A stretch of DNA of 64,000 nt, from positions 1 to 64,000 of the forward strand of contig CAXTLC010000006.1 of assembly GCA_964245075.1 (NCBI GenBank), read 5' to 3'. Made by a program: the position numbers and the translations under genes. Positions 37,475 through 48,926 of the stretch are shown piece after piece. Below the pieces are notes generated by a model that saw only the letters and a list, made by a program, of their open reading frames with translations, searched no databases and was not told the DNA's origin. Source of the stretch: LMUY01 sp964245075. Lineage in GTDB: Bacteria; Pseudomonadota; Alphaproteobacteria; Acetobacterales; Acetobacteraceae. Within the stretch, counting starts at the first letter, position 1, and every line of letters begins with the position of its first letter.

Positions 37475-37794
37475 GCGCAATGCTGCACGAGCCGGGTGAG
37501 GCCCCTGCCCGGGCCCACCACGACATGGGGGGCGTCCGGAAGTTCCTGTGCGAGCCGATCGACACCGGCCCCCATGCCTTGACGGCGTTCGACCGGGAGG
37601 TGGACGCGATCCGCGGCTTGCTGGGCGCCAAGGGCGTGATGAGCGTGGACGAGTTGCGGCGCGGGATCGAGGCGATCCCGGAAGACGAATATCACCGGCT
37701 AAGCTACTACCAGCGTTGGATTCGCTCCATCGCCAGCACGCTGCTGCAACGCGGGGTGATCACGGCGGATGAGCTGGCGGCGGCGCTCGGGTGA
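37471..37794 (+). CDS. Nitrile hydratase beta N-terminal / thiocyanate hydrolase beta-like subunit
   Basis: The protein has 107 residues from GTG 37471 (104 from ATG 37480). It matches the N-terminal half of nitrile hydratase beta subunits: HHDMGGVRKFL, then TAFDREVDAIRGLLG, SVDELRRGIEAIPEDEYHRLSYYQRWI and GVITADELAAALG. A full beta subunit would continue into a barrel domain; here that domain is a separate gene, coupled by a GTGA overlap. Thiocyanate hydrolase shows this exact split, with gene order beta-alpha-gamma. Accessory proteins of nitrile hydratases also resemble this half, so a role as maturation factor is an alternative. Confidence 0.8.
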   Translation: MSAMLHEPGEAPARAHHDMGGVRKFLCEPIDTGPHALTAFDREVDAIRGLLGAKGVMSVDELRRGIEAIPEDEYHRLSYYQRWIRSIASTLLQRGVITADELAAALG

Positions 37795-38075
37795 TCGCGC
37801 CCGGCGCTGCCGTGCTGGTGCGGGACGATTGGCCGGAGCGGCACGGGCCGGTGCATGTCCGCACGCCGCACTACCTGCGCGGGCGCCGCGGCACGGTGGT
37901 GCGCCACCTGGGTGATTTCGCCAACCCCGAAGACCTCGCCTTCAGCCGGCCCGCCGGGAAGCTGGCATTGTATCACGTCGCCTTCCGCCGCCATGCGATA
38001 TGGCCGGATGTTTCGGCCGGAAATGCGGCGGACCTGCTGGTGGAGGTGTTCGAGTCATGGCTGCTGCCGATCTGA
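37791..38075 (+). CDS. Nitrile hydratase beta C-terminal / thiocyanate hydrolase alpha-like subunit
   Basis: The 94-residue protein from GTG 37791 matches the C-terminal SH3-like barrel of nitrile hydratase beta: AAVLVRDDWPERHGPVHVRT, YLRGRRGTVVRHLGDFANPED and LALYHVAFRRHAIWPDVS, ending VEVFESWLLPI. It overlaps its neighbours by four and 19 bases, so the three genes are tightly coupled. In the known enzymes this part contacts the metal-bearing subunit. It is shorter than the alpha subunit of Thiobacillus thiocyanate hydrolase. Confidence 0.8.
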   Translation: MIAPGAAVLVRDDWPERHGPVHVRTPHYLRGRRGTVVRHLGDFANPEDLAFSRPAGKLALYHVAFRRHAIWPDVSAGNAADLLVEVFESWLLPI

Positions 38076-38710
38076 CCCTGTTGCGGGTCGACAGCCCGCG
38101 CCTGCTGGACGCGGTGCGGGGCCTGTTGGAAGCCAAGGACATCCTGACCAAGGCGGAGATCGCCGAGCGCGTCCGCGTCACGGACGAGGCCAGCCCCGCA
38201 CGCGGCGCCCGCATGGTCGCGCGTGCCTGGGTGGACCCGGCCTACCGCGCCGCCATGCTGCGGGACGGCACGGAAGCGGCCGAGGCGCTCGGCATCCCGG
38301 TGCGCGGCGCCCCGCCTCTGGGCGTGCTGGCCAACGAGCCCGGCTTGCATCACCTGGTGGTCTGCACCCTTTGCAGTTGCTACCCGCGCGCGGTGCTGGG
38401 CTACCCGCCGTTCTGGTTCAAGTCGGCCGCCTACCGCGCCCGGGCCGTCCGGGACCCGGCGGGCGTGCTGGCGGAATGGCGCACGGCTTTGCCGCCGGGC
38501 ACGGCCATCCGTGTGGTGGACAGCACGGCCGACTATCGCTGGATGGTGCTGCCCCTGCGCCCGGCAGGCACGGAAGGCTGGACGGAGGACCGGCTTGCCG
38601 CCCTGGTGTCCGAGGGTGACATGATTGGGGTCACTGTCCCGGACGCTGCCCGCGAGGCGGCCCGGAACACTGCCCCGCCCGGCGAACCAGAAGAGTCGTT
38701 GCGCGTTTGA
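38057..38710 (+). CDS. Metal-binding subunit of a Co-type nitrile hydratase / thiocyanate hydrolase
   Basis: The 217-residue protein carries the claw motif VCTLCSCYPRAVLGYPPFW with Cys103, Cys106, Ser107 and Cys108. Two of these cysteines are oxidised in mature enzymes. Threonine after the first cysteine (CTLCSC) marks the cobalt type. NHase-alpha features flank it (AEIAERVRVTDEASPARGARMVARAWVDPAYR and later DSTADYRWMVLPLRP). It hydrates nitriles to amides, or thiocyanate to carbonyl sulfide and ammonia; the three-gene layout favours the latter or a three-subunit nitrile hydratase. The ribosome site GGAGG is ten bases before the ATG. Confidence 0.88.
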   Translation: MAAADLTLLRVDSPRLLDAVRGLLEAKDILTKAEIAERVRVTDEASPARGARMVARAWVDPAYRAAMLRDGTEAAEALGIPVRGAPPLGVLANEPGLHHLVVCTLCSCYPRAVLGYPPFWFKSAAYRARAVRDPAGVLAEWRTALPPGTAIRVVDSTADYRWMVLPLRPAGTEGWTEDRLAALVSEGDMIGVTVPDAAREAARNTAPPGEPEESLRV

Positions 38711-38734
38711 TCTTTTCACCAGGGAAGCAAAGCC

Positions 38735-38971
38735 ATGAGATCCGTCGTCGCGTCGTTCGTTCTGGCACTTGCCGCGTGCATCCCGCTGCGGCCCGCCTCC
38801 GCCGCCCATGCCGGCGCGCCTTACGCCAACGTCAACCACCGGAACGATGCCGGCAACAACACGGGTGATGCTGAGGTCGACAGGCTCAACGGCGCGCAAC
38901 TGAACTCCGAGTATTACCGCACCCATCCCGCCCCGCCGCCCGATGCCACGATTGTTGTCCCAGGCCGCTGA
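38735..38971 (+). CDS. Small exported protein, paralogue of the next gene
   Basis: The 78-residue protein has a signal peptide (SFVLALAACIPLRPASA). The short mature part contains NVNHRNDAGNNTGDAEVDRLNGAQL, a pattern repeated in the gene at 39060. The ribosome site AGGGA lies ten bases before the ATG. No function is known to me. The Asn/Asp-rich motif could bind metal ions, but that is speculation. Confidence 0.7.
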   Translation: MRSVVASFVLALAACIPLRPASAAHAGAPYANVNHRNDAGNNTGDAEVDRLNGAQLNSEYYRTHPAPPPDATIVVPGR

Positions 38972-39059
38972 GCAGCGATGCGAGTTTCTTGAGGCCGATG
39001 GCAACCCGCGCGGTTTCGTTGCGTTCCTGAGGTGAATACATCCATATGAGGCCCTCGCT

Positions 39060-39248
39060 ATGAAGAAATTCGCTTTGCTCGCCGCCTTGGCCGCCAGCCT
39101 TGCCGTGCCCTCCGTCGTATTTGCTGCGAACGCCCGGCATCCGCACCGGAATGTCAATCACGCCAACGACAAGGGTAACTCTACCGGAGACCAGGAAACC
39201 GCCCGGCTGAACCAGCAGCAGCTGGACCAGGTCAAGGCCCCCCAGTAA
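39060..39248 (+). CDS. Small exported protein, paralogue of the previous gene
   Basis: The 62-residue protein has a signal peptide (KKFALLAALAASLAVPSVVFA) and the mature motif NVNHANDKGNSTGDQETARLNQQQL. It shares the frame NVNHxNDxGNxTGDxExxRLNxxQL with its upstream neighbour, showing tandem duplication. The ribosome site TGAGG is eight bases upstream, and a terminator-like hairpin follows the stop. Confidence 0.72.
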   Translation: MKKFALLAALAASLAVPSVVFAANARHPHRNVNHANDKGNSTGDQETARLNQQQLDQVKAPQ

Positions 39249-39277
39249 GGCGACAACCGATAAGTTGCTGATGGAGG

Positions 39278-39306
39278 ACGCGCAGGCTTGAAACCCGGCG
39301 CGTTTT
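39278..39306 (+). terminator. Hairpin with T-tract after the small exported proteins
   Basis: ACGCGC and GCGCGT pair across a 14-base loop and are followed by TTT. It lies about 30 bases after the stop of the second small gene and before the rimP leader. Confidence 0.5.
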
Positions 39307-39349
39307 CCGCCAACTAGACGTTCTGCCCACATTCTCCGGATTTTTGGAG

Positions 39350-39374
39350 GGTGGCCCTAACCGGCCGCCTTTTT
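39350..39374 (+). terminator. Intrinsic terminator/attenuator in the rimP leader
   Basis: GGTGGCC pairs with GGCCGCC around loop CTAACC and runs straight into TTTTT, a textbook Rho-independent structure. It lies between an SD-like GGAGG (39346-39350) and the likely rimP start, so it may attenuate the rimP-nusA-infB operon. NusA autoregulation of such leaders is known in other bacteria. Confidence 0.65.
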
Positions 39375-39379
39375 GCGTT

Positions 39380-39922
39380 TTGGATCACGACAGCACCGAA
39401 CCATCCGTTCAGCACACCACGCTCGAGGCGCGCATCTCCGAGGAGATCGGGCAGACCTTGGCGTATATGGGATACGAGATCGTCCGGGTGTCCGTGCTCG
39501 GGCGGGACCGGCCCACTGTGCAGGTGATGGCGGACCGGGCCGACGGGTCGCTGATCAGCATCGAGGATTGCGAGCGCATCAACGACGTGGTCAGCGCCAC
39601 GCTGGACGTGGCAGACCTAATCAAGACTGCCTGGACCCTGGAAGTGAGCAGCGCGGGGATCGACCGGCCGCTGACCCGGGTGAAGGACTGGAACCGGTTC
39701 GCCGGGCACGAGGCGCGGGCCGAGTTGCTGGCGCCCCTGGATGGCCGCAAGCGTTTTTCTGGCATCGTGCTGGGTGCGGACGAGAAGGTTGCGCGCATGC
39801 GGCTGGACGACGGCACTGAGGTGGCGCTACCGCTAGGCGAGTTGCGCCGGGCCAAGCTGGTGCTGACGGACGCGCTGATCGCGGCCACGGCGCAGCCACG
39901 CGCCCCGAACCAGACGAACTAA
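39380..39922 (+). CDS. rimP: Ribosome maturation factor RimP
   Basis: The protein has about 180 residues. The N-terminal alpha/beta domain (LEARISEEIGQTLAYMGYEIVRVSVL, then DGSLISIEDCERINDVVSATLD) and EVSSAGIDRPLTRVKDW are RimP signatures, followed by the C-terminal SH3-like domain. It helps assemble the 30S head. No ATG fits the fold start. TTG 39380 is proposed because it lies right after the leader terminator and leaves about 14 residues before the first helix. The upstream TTG at 39344 would place the terminator inside the coding region. nusA begins 15 bases downstream. Confidence 0.9.
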   Translation: MDHDSTEPSVQHTTLEARISEEIGQTLAYMGYEIVRVSVLGRDRPTVQVMADRADGSLISIEDCERINDVVSATLDVADLIKTAWTLEVSSAGIDRPLTRVKDWNRFAGHEARAELLAPLDGRKRFSGIVLGADEKVARMRLDDGTEVALPLGELRRAKLVLTDALIAATAQPRAPNQTN

Positions 39923-39936
39923 GGGATACAAGAGCC

Positions 39937-41463
<1,527 letters not shown>

Positions 41464-42129
41464 TATCCGCCCACCACCGGACGATCCTTCACCCGAGGAC
41501 GAAGAGGAGCGCGGGCCGACACGGCGCTGCATCGTCAGCCGCGAGCATGGCGAACGGGCCCGCATGATCCGCTTCGTTGTCGGGCCGGGGCGAACGGTGG
41601 TCCCCGACCTGGCTGCAAGGCTGCCTGGACGCGGATTGTGGTTGAGCGCCCGGATCGATGTGGTAGAAAGCGCCATCAAACGGGGCGCTTTCGCACGTGC
41701 TGCACGTGGCCCCGTCATCCTGCCACCTGATTTGGCGGCCTCCATCAGCGCCGGGCTGATCCGGCGGGTGACTGATCTGCTGGGGTTGGCGCGCCGCGCC
41801 GGACAGGCGGCGGGCGGCTTCGGCAAGGCGCGCGAGGCGCTGGTGCGGTCGAGGGTTGGGTTGGTGGTGCAGGCGTCCGACGGAAGCGACGACGAATGCC
41901 GCCGGTTGCTGTCAGGGGCTGCGAACGTCCCGGTTGTGCGCCCGTTGCCGGCCGCCCGCCTGGGCGCGGTGTTCGGGCGTGACCATGTGGTGCATGTGGC
42001 AGTGATGCCGGGCCGGTTGGCCGAGGCTTTGGAAGTGGAGGCGTTCCGGCTGGCCGGCATGGCAGCTGGAAATGCGGTAATGGACAGCCCGGCGCCGCAG
42101 CGCCGGGCGTCGAACGAACGGACGGGTGA

Positions 42130-44755
<2,626 letters not shown>

Positions 44756-44769
<14 letters not shown>

Positions 44770-45166
44770 GCGTAAGGGCGCCAAGCGCAAGGCGGCTGGC
44801 CCAACTCAGCGGCAGTTGCGGGTGGCGGAGGAGATCCGCCACCTGCTGTCCGCCATCTTCGCCCGCGGCGAGATCCGCGACCCGGCGCTGGCCGAGGTGC
44901 CGGTGACGGTGACGGAGGTGCGGATCAGCCCGGACCTCAAGAACGCGACAGCCTTCGTCACTCGCCTCGGCCGGTCGGACGTCGCGGCGCTGTTGCCGGC
45001 GTTGACGCGGGCCGCGCCGTTCCTGCGTGGCGAGCTGGCCCGGGCGATGCGGCTGCGCGTGGCACCGCAGATCAGCTTCCAGCCGGACGGAACGGTCGAG
45101 TATGCGATGCACGTGAGCGCCTTGTTGCGGCAGCCGGAGGTCGCGCGGGACCTGGAGGGCAAGTGA
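44756..45166 (+). CDS. rbfA: Ribosome-binding factor A
   Basis: The 136-residue KH-like protein is needed for 16S rRNA 5'-end maturation. Family features are RQLRVAEEIRHLLSAIFARGEIRDPAL, VTEVRISPDLKNATAFV and LARAMRLRVAPQISFQPDGTVEYAMHV. The start overlaps infB by 14 bases (ATG 44756), giving translational coupling. truB follows after 92 bases. Confidence 0.95.
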
Positions 45167-45258
45167 CGGACGGGTCGACGCCGCGAGAGGCATTCGATGC
45201 CGGGTTCGCGCACGTCGCAGCGTCCGCTTCCGTCCCTCCCGCCTGAAAGCGGCCTGCC

Positions 45259-46179
45259 ATGCGCCGACGCCGCGGCCGCCCGCTCGACGGGTGGCTCATC
45301 ATCGACAAGCCGCCGGGCATGACCAGCACGGACGTGGTGAATCGCGTCCGCCGCGGGTTTGACGCGCAGAAAGCCGGACACGGCGGCACCTTGGACCCGC
45401 TGGCCACCGGCGTGTTGCCGGTCGCGTTCGGCGCTGCCACCAAGACCGTGCCCTACGTCATGGACGGCACCAAGCTCTACCACTTCACCCTCCGCTTCGG
45501 CGAAGCGCGCGACACGGACGATGCGGACGGGGCGGTGACCGCATCGTCCCCCGTCCGGCCCGGCGACGATGCGATCCATGCCGCCCTGCCCGCCTTGCGT
45601 GGGGACATCCTGCAAGTTCCTCCAGCCTACTCCGCCATCAAGGTCGCCGGCGAGCGGGCCTACGACATGGCGCGCGAGGGCCGCGCCCCGGCTCTGCCGC
45701 CGCGTGCCGCCCGGGTGGACCGGTTCGATCTGATCGAACGGCCGGACGCAGACACGGCCGTGTTCGCGGTGCAGTCGGGCAAGGGGGTGTACATGCGGTC
45801 CCTCGCCCGCGATCTCGCCATGGCGTGCGGCACGGTCGGGCATGTCGCGGCGTTGCGGCGGCTGCGGGTTGGCCCGTTCACGGAGGCACAAGCGATTTCA
45901 CTGGACAAATGCACGTGGGGAGAAGATAGCGATCCGGCTTCCCCGGACCTGCTGCTTCCGGTCGCGACCGCGCTGGCCGACATCCCGGCGCTGGCCTTGA
46001 CCGAGGCGGAGGCCTTCTTCCTGTCACGCGGCCAGGCCATCAGCCTGGTGGATCTGATGGGACGCATTCCACGGACGGCCGATCCTGAAGGCGGATTGGC
46101 CCGTGCCATGGCGGGGGCGCGCGTGATCGGCCTGTGCCGCCTTTCCGAAGGCATGCTCCGGCCGGAGCGTCTGCTTTAA
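45259..46179 (+). CDS. truB: tRNA pseudouridine(55) synthase TruB
   Basis: The 306-residue enzyme makes pseudouridine 55 in the T-loop of all tRNAs. It has the family start GWLIIDKPPGMTSTDVVNRVRR, catalytic Asp46 in GHGGTLDPLATGVLPV, and later motifs PPAYSAIKVAGERAYDMAR and KGVYMRSLARDLA. A PUA-like C-terminal domain is present. Its place after rbfA and before rpsO is the standard operon order. Confidence 0.96.
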   Translation: MRRRRGRPLDGWLIIDKPPGMTSTDVVNRVRRGFDAQKAGHGGTLDPLATGVLPVAFGAATKTVPYVMDGTKLYHFTLRFGEARDTDDADGAVTASSPVRPGDDAIHAALPALRGDILQVPPAYSAIKVAGERAYDMAREGRAPALPPRAARVDRFDLIERPDADTAVFAVQSGKGVYMRSLARDLAMACGTVGHVAALRRLRVGPFTEAQAISLDKCTWGEDSDPASPDLLLPVATALADIPALALTEAEAFFLSRGQAISLVDLMGRIPRTADPEGGLARAMAGARVIGLCRLSEGMLRPERLL

Positions 46180-46199
46180 CCCCCACCGGAGGATATCCG

Positions 46200-46469
46200 A
46201 TGTCGATCACAGCCGAGCGCCGCACGGTGCTGGTTTCCGACTACGCGACCGGCGCCGCCGACACGGGCAGCCCGGAAGTTCAGGTGGCGTTGCTGTCCGA
46301 ACGGATCGGCAACTTGACCGAGCACCTCAAGACCCATTCCAAGGACTTCCACAGCCGCCGCGGCCTGCTGATGCTGGTTGGCCGCCGCCGGCGCCTGCTC
46401 GACTACCTGAAAAGGAAGGACCAGGCCCGCTACCAGACGCTGATCGGGCGCTTGCAGCTGCGCCGGTAA
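46200..46469 (+). CDS. rpsO: 30S ribosomal protein S15
   Basis: The 89-residue protein has the S15 signature (DTGSPEVQVALLSERIGNLTEHL, then KDFHSRRGLLMLVGRRRRLLDYL). It binds the central domain of 16S rRNA. The ribosome site GGAGG precedes ATG 46200, which lies 20 bases after truB. Longer forms in the frame reach into truB and are not real. Confidence 0.97.
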   Translation: MSITAERRTVLVSDYATGAADTGSPEVQVALLSERIGNLTEHLKTHSKDFHSRRGLLMLVGRRRRLLDYLKRKDQARYQTLIGRLQLRR

Positions 46470-46482
46470 TCACGACGGCCCC

Positions 46483-46499
46483 GGCGTCATAGGGACGCC
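46483..46499 (+). promoter_or_regulatory. Short hairpin between rpsO and pnp
   Basis: GGCGTC and GACGCC pair around the loop ATAGG, 13 bases after rpsO. It may be a processing or partial terminator stem; in other bacteria the rpsO-pnp spacer is cut by RNase III. Nothing else is visible in the 184-base spacer. Confidence 0.35.
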
Positions 46500-46653
46500 A
46501 GGGATACGCCGCGCCCGGTGCGAACGGCATCCGGCTTGCGACGGCGCTTTCGGCCACATGGTCGCGGCTCACCCCGCGCCGCCATGCCGCCCGAGACGCC
46601 GCACCCGCACCGGCCACCGCCCGCATCGCCCGCGCGATACGAGGAAGACGCGC

Positions 46654-48807
46654 ATGTTCAATCATTTCCGCAAAGAACTCGACTGGGGTGGACGCAAGCT
46701 GGTCCTGGAGACCGGCAAGGTCGCCCGTCAGGCAGATGGCGCCGTCATGGCAAGCTACGGCGACACCATCGTGCTGTGCACCGCCGTCGGCATCAAGTCC
46801 GCCAAGCCTGGCCAGGACTTCTTTCCCTTGACGGTGAACTACCAGGAGAAAGCGTTCGCCGCCGGCAAGATCCCCGGCGGCTTCTTCAAGCGCGAAGGCC
46901 GCCCGTCCGAGAAGGAGACGCTGGTTTCCCGCCTGATTGACCGCCCGATCCGCCCGCTGTTCCCGCAGGGGTTCCGCAACGAGGTGCAGGTGGTCGCCAC
47001 CGTGCTCAGCCATGACATGGAGAACGATCCCGACATCGTCGCCCTGATCGGCTGCTCCGCGGCGCTCACCTTGTCCGGCATTCCGTTCTTCGGCCCGGTC
47101 GTCGCCGCCCGCGTCGGCTTCATCGAGGGCGCCTACGTGCTGAACCCGACTCTCGAGCAGATGAAGAACTTCAAGCTCGACCTGGTCGTCGCCGGCACCG
47201 CCGAAGGCGTGCTGATGGTGGAGAGCGAGGCTCACGAGTTGTCCGAGGACGTGATGCTCGGCGCCGTCGAGTTCGGCCACGCGCAGTTCCAGCCGGTGAT
47301 CCAGGCGATCATCGACCTGGCGGAGCACGCGGCGAAGGAGCCGTGGACCTTGCCAGGAACGGCGCCGGAAGCTGCCTCGCTCAAGACGCGCATCGAGGAC
47401 CTGGCCCGTACCCCGATTGCGGAAGCCTACCAAGAACGCGTCAAGCAGGTCCGCCAGGACAAGGTTTCAACCGCCAAGAAGGCGGTCGTCGCCAAGTTGG
47501 CCGAGGAAGGGCTGGACGCCGAAGCGGCGAAGCGCCTGCTGAAGGACCTGGAAGCCGATATCGTGCGCAATGCCATCCTCGACACGGGCATGCGCATCGA
47601 CGGGCGCGACACCAAGACGGTCCGCCCCATCGTCGCCGAGGTCGGCATCCTGCCGCGCGCCCACGGCTCCGCCCTGTTCACGCGCGGCGAAACGCAGGCG
47701 CTCTGCGTCGCCACGCTTGGCACCGGGCAGGACGAGCAGATCATCGACCAGCTCGAGGGCGAAAGCCGCTCCCACTTCATGCTGCACTACAATTTCCCTC
47801 CCTACTCCGTCGGTGAGGCAGGGCGCATGGGCAGCCCGGGCCGCCGCGAGATCGGCCACGGCAAGCTGGCCTTCCGCGCCATCCGTCCGTTGTTGCCGGC
47901 CAAGGCGGACTTCCCGTACACGCTGCGGGTGGTGAGCGAGATCACGGAAAGCAACGGCTCGTCCTCGATGGCGACGGTGTGCGGCAGTTCGCTGTCGCTG
48001 ATGGACGCCGGCGTGCCGTTGAAGCGCCCGGTGGCCGGGATCGCCATGGGGCTGATCAAGGAAGACCGCGGCTTCGCCGTCTTGTCGGACATCCTGGGTG
48101 ACGAGGACCATCTCGGCGACATGGACTTCAAGGTGGCCGGCACGGAACAGGGCATCACCAGCCTGCAGATGGACATCAAGATCACGTCCATCACGTTCGA
48201 GATCATGAAGACCGCCCTGGAGCAGGCGCGCGAGGGGCGGCTGCACATCCTCGGCGAGATGGCCAGAGGCCTGTCCGGCGCCCGCGGCCAAGTCGCCGCG
48301 ACCGCGCCGCGCATCACCACCATCACGGTGCCCAAGGAGAAGATCCGCGAGGTGATCGGCACTGGAGGCAAGGTCATCCGCGAGATCGTCGAGCAGACCG
48401 GCTGCAAGATCGACATCGAGGATGACGGCACCATCAAGATCGCCGCCACCACCGAGGAGGCGAGCCAGGCCGCCATCGACCGCATCCGCGGCATCGTGGC
48501 GGAGCCGGAGGTGGGCGTGATCTACAATGGCAAGGTAGTGAAAACAGCCGAGTTCGGCGCGTTCGTGAACTTCCTCGGCAGCCGTGATGGGTTGGTCCAC
48601 ATCAGCGAGCTGGCCCAAGGCCGGGTCGCCAAGACCACCGACGTGGTCGCCCAAGGCGACGCGGTGAAGGTCAAGGTCCTGGGCTTCGATGACCGCGGCA
48701 AGGTGAAGCTGTCCATGCGGGTGGTGGACCAAGCCACGGGCGAGGACATCGGCGAAAAAGTGGGCGCGAAAGGCGGCGGCCGGCCTCGCGAGGCTGACGC
48801 AGCCTAA
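46654..48807 (+). CDS. pnp: Polyribonucleotide nucleotidyltransferase (PNPase)
   Basis: The 717-residue 3'-5' phosphorolytic exoribonuclease has two RNase PH domains (about 1-230 and 315-550; active-site region SSSMATVCGSSLSLMDAGVP and FKVAGTEQGITSLQMDIKI). A KH domain (ITTITVPKEKIREVIGTGGKVI) and an S1 domain (VGVIYNGKVVKTAEFGAFVNFLG) follow. It is a degradosome component in RNA turnover. ATG 46654 has GAGGAAG upstream; the preceding 32 codons of open frame are not PNPase-like. Confidence 0.97.
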   Translation: MFNHFRKELDWGGRKLVLETGKVARQADGAVMASYGDTIVLCTAVGIKSAKPGQDFFPLTVNYQEKAFAAGKIPGGFFKREGRPSEKETLVSRLIDRPIRPLFPQGFRNEVQVVATVLSHDMENDPDIVALIGCSAALTLSGIPFFGPVVAARVGFIEGAYVLNPTLEQMKNFKLDLVVAGTAEGVLMVESEAHELSEDVMLGAVEFGHAQFQPVIQAIIDLAEHAAKEPWTLPGTAPEAASLKTRIEDLARTPIAEAYQERVKQVRQDKVSTAKKAVVAKLAEEGLDAEAAKRLLKDLEADIVRNAILDTGMRIDGRDTKTVRPIVAEVGILPRAHGSALFTRGETQALCVATLGTGQDEQIIDQLEGESRSHFMLHYNFPPYSVGEAGRMGSPGRREIGHGKLAFRAIRPLLPAKADFPYTLRVVSEITESNGSSSMATVCGSSLSLMDAGVPLKRPVAGIAMGLIKEDRGFAVLSDILGDEDHLGDMDFKVAGTEQGITSLQMDIKITSITFEIMKTALEQAREGRLHILGEMARGLSGARGQVAATAPRITTITVPKEKIREVIGTGGKVIREIVEQTGCKIDIEDDGTIKIAATTEEASQAAIDRIRGIVAEPEVGVIYNGKVVKTAEFGAFVNFLGSRDGLVHISELAQGRVAKTTDVVAQGDAVKVKVLGFDDRGKVKLSMRVVDQATGEDIGEKVGAKGGGRPREADAA

Positions 48808-48926
48808 CGCCGAGAGGTGCAGCTATGGGGTGACGATTCGTGGTGAAGGCGACATCGTCCCCCTAGCATCCGCTGGCTTATCGCGACATATTGCCGAATG
48901 TTTCAATCCAAGAAAGCAGCGCGGCT

